The notes beneath the pieces are model-generated. The model searched no databases, was not told the DNA's origin, and worked only from the letters and a program-made list of their open reading frames with translations. A stretch of DNA of 64,000 nucleotides. It comes from Brasenia schreberi (Eukaryota > Streptophyta > Magnoliopsida > Nymphaeales > Cabombaceae). The stretch lies in contig JAYKKT010000046.1 of NCBI GenBank assembly GCA_036023115.1, positions 4,920,001 through 4,984,000 on the forward strand, written 5' to 3'. Position numbers and translations under genes: made by a program. Position 1 is the first letter of the stretch. Each line of letters starts with the position of its first letter. Positions 61,451 through 64,000 of the stretch are shown here, one piece after another.

Positions 61451-64000
61451 TAAGACAGTATAATAATAACTACGCAGGCTATTTTACGCCGAAGGACACC
61501 AAGTTAGAAGCCAATCCATGCTACTGTTTTTCTGGAACTCCCCGTTATCAACCATTGTCATGATTTCCTTCAAAAGTAAAAATATCAAATGATTCATGAG
61601 TTTTTGAGAGAGATGGATTCGTCTTACCGGTGCCCCCTCTAGTCACTGCCCTTGCTTTAGACGTGAGTCACGTCCTCGTGGGGCCCACGCTCTGTGGCGT
61701 TGAGTTTTAAGTGATCAGTCGTCTACAGGTTCAAACAAACGCTATGATAGATGGTGAAAAGAACAGAGACGTTAAGGTGTTCATATGGTCAAATAAGAAA
61801 AGATCAGAACTGTAATAAGGATAGCAAAATTATTGTTGCACCAATCAAATCAAGATGGATTGGATATTCGGAGATGCGGATTGGCGAAGTTTGCGAGAAA
61901 CTAGATGATGCAAAAGAGGCTGCAGGCATGAAAGGAAGCAACAACATATGATCTATCTGCTTTCAAAATGAGGCCAGAAATTTGTATTTCAACCAGCACC
62001 AGTTCAAAGTCATTCCCTAGACGGGGTTTACGTTCAGGTTAAGGTAGCCACAGATAACAGGTTCATGCTGGGTAATATCAGTTCAACCACCTGGGGTTTG
62101 CATTTTTGTTAACCCATAATCAGGGGCTCTCACATAGAACGTTCTGATGGATTTATGGGATGCTCTTCTTTCTTCAAGTCTTTAAATACAAACCAGGGGA
62201 CTTATAGGTCACTGACACGACCAACCGCAGTTGTAAATGGGTTCTATCAGTAGACAGTAGTGATCAATGAAGAGCTGAGACATGTTAGGTCAAAGGACTG
62301 AGCCAACCTTCATTCAGATGGGGCAACAGTCAGGCTATCCTGTGCAAATTCACTTAGAAGAGATAAGCATATTAAAGTAGATTTCTAAGAAGAAAACAAA
62401 CAAGATAAATTCAATGAAAAAATTAAGACAAGATGCGAAGTATCTCGGCAACCATTCAGAGTGATCCCTCACGTTCAAACAAATCGTTATATTCCGCGCC
62501 GCCACCATTACATTTTCTTTTTGGTGAAAAGATAGAGCTCGCTCCAGATTGCTCTGAGCTAGGTTATAATTGGTGAAAGAAGAAAATAGAAACAAAACGG
62601 AAAGATGGAACTCCCATTACATCGAAAAGCATAATTGGTCGTAACACTTCTGGGGCTGATGTTCATCCGTGGTATACCTCAGCTGATTGTAAGCTGTAGT
62701 TCCCAAGTCAATCAGCACACATATTCTCCTCCCTATGTGTGAAGAATGATGACTTCGCTAATGTCGTCGCCATTGCATAATTATAATGGAGCAGATTCTG
62801 CGATACATCAAAGTAGTTTATAAGAACCTGAATTAAAATCCGCACCATATATTTTGACGGTGGACGGCCATGCAATTTGGCTAAGGATTAATGAAAAGTT
62901 ATAGAACTATTGACATCGGCAACCAACGTCGATGGTGTTGATTTGTGTATCAAAACTGTATATTTTGACGATGGACGGCCATGCAATTTGGCAGAGGATC
63001 AAGGAAAAGTTCTAGAACTATTGACATCGGCCACCAGCGTCGATGGTGTTGATTTGTGTATTAGGTTTTGATGGTAAATGTTTAAAATGATTTGAATACT
63101 TAAGAGATCACAAAAAAAAAACTCAATAATTCAAAGAATCCCATGCAACTATTCAGTAGCGTATCTAGATGTTCGTATATGGTGAGGCAATCACATGTGG
63201 GAGGAAGTTTGTATATGGTGTGAGGTAATCACATCATCAGACTGTTTAAAGTGGAAACAAACTATATATTATAGACTCGACCATCGGTCTTTTCACTCAA
63301 TTTTTAAAATTTTAGATGGGGCGTTCTTCCCACCTTGACTCAATGTTCGAAAAGGCTGGTTTTTAGAATCTCCTAAATTATCAGCTTACCTCATGGCCTA
63401 CTGGCGAATGCTAATGATACGTTGGTATTAAGCGAAAAGTAAACATGGAAAAGTCAGACGCTAGGAGCACCGTCGGTGAGTTATCCTTTGGCTGACAACC
63501 CGACCGTCATGGATATGAACGTACCTCCAAATACATTTATGATACTCAATTGACATCTTTTTCAAGTGATTTGACCCCAAAAAATATGATTATTGTAGTT
63601 TGGTAAATTTTAATTGATAATTTTTATCCCATTATGGACTTATTGAGCTTTCAAACTCCATGAATACCATGCTTTAGTGTGTGTTGCAGTCAGTCGCACA
63701 CCACCTAGTGGTCTTCAGGGCGAACTACATGCTTTCTCTTACGTAATATGCAACCTCATCATGTTGATGTATCTAATACATGTTTTGCTAACTTAATCAT
63801 GCATGGATTATTCTATTTTGTAGTTTCTGACATCCAAAATTTAATTTAAAGGTGTGATTCTTAGTGAGATGGTTGTCAAAAGTAAAAATAGGACATTTTC
63901 GAATATCATGTTACTATAAATTTATGAAATATCAAGTTCTAGTGAAGTTTCTAAAGATTTAATTTGGAAGAGTTGCAAAGAGAACATTAACAAGAGTTTT
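61451..64000. other. Intergenic region to the right edge
   Basis: AT-rich, with no supportable gene. It contains the 111-bp-period tandem duplication at 62848-63061. Short open frames (61751-61951, 62350-62595) show no recognised domain. Confidence 0.6.
62848..63061. repeat. Tandem duplication, 111-bp period, two copies
   Basis: Copy 1 (about 62848-62950) and copy 2 (62959-63061) both begin tatattttgacg(g/a)tggac and end gatggtgttgatttgtgtat, with scattered substitutions. Non-coding. Confidence 0.9.

Noticed and set aside
1..64000. CRISPR arrays, prokaryotic operons, phage or defence islands
   Set aside because: No regularly spaced repeats and no prokaryotic genes; the window is plant nuclear DNA throughout.

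Overview
This is a nuclear window from a flowering plant. Every recognisable gene is split by AT-rich GT-AG introns or belongs to a plant-specific family, and the spaces between genes hold tRNA-derived SINEs, an RTE-like LINE and long TA, CT and CA microsatellites. The species cannot be fixed from the sequence. The retroposon content and gene sequences would fit an early-diverging angiosperm or a magnoliid, but that is a guess.

Layout. (1) 2493-12990, +: a 15-exon gene for a 440-residue conserved plant protein with a C-terminal GOLD-like domain; its introns carry SINEs and a 5'-truncated LINE. (2) 12991-19728: a repeat-bearing intergenic region. (3) 19729-22029, +: a single-exon SCARECROW (GRAS) gene. 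(4) 23997-29307, -: a TLC-domain gene, tail-to-tail with SCARECROW, which looks truncated or decaying. (5) 29308-39812: a long intergenic region with a cluster of coding-like exons I cannot name (about 31.1-33.8 kb), diverged TIR-like elements, SINEs and very long TA tracts. (6) 39813-45811, +: an 8-exon GAUT7-type galacturonosyltransferase. (7) 49036-50900, -: a broken SKU5-similar (SKS) multicopper-oxidase-like pseudogene. (8) 53543-54545, +: a broken C-terminal piece of a methylenetetrahydrofolate reductase gene, introns retained. (9) 56075-61347, -: a 19-exon leucine-rich-repeat receptor kinase of the HPCA1/CARD1 type. (10) 61348-64000: non-coding, with one tandem duplication.

The genes are not an operon or an obvious cluster. 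Their roles are independent: root and leaf ground-tissue patterning (SCR), pectin synthesis in the Golgi (GAUT7), cell-surface redox or quinone signalling (HPCA1-like), and a GOLD-domain protein of unknown role. I rebuilt the exons of the GOLD gene, GAUT7 and the receptor kinase by hand; in all three the phase is consistent at every junction, so those models are strong. No bacterial-type system, CRISPR array or functional tRNA/rRNA gene was seen. The more unusual items are a roughly 90-bp inverted repeat built around a SINE tail, a LINE whose 3' end is the same sequence as the local SINE tails, two GC-AG introns in one gene, an intron-less SCARECROW, and two pseudogenes between GAUT7 and the receptor kinase.
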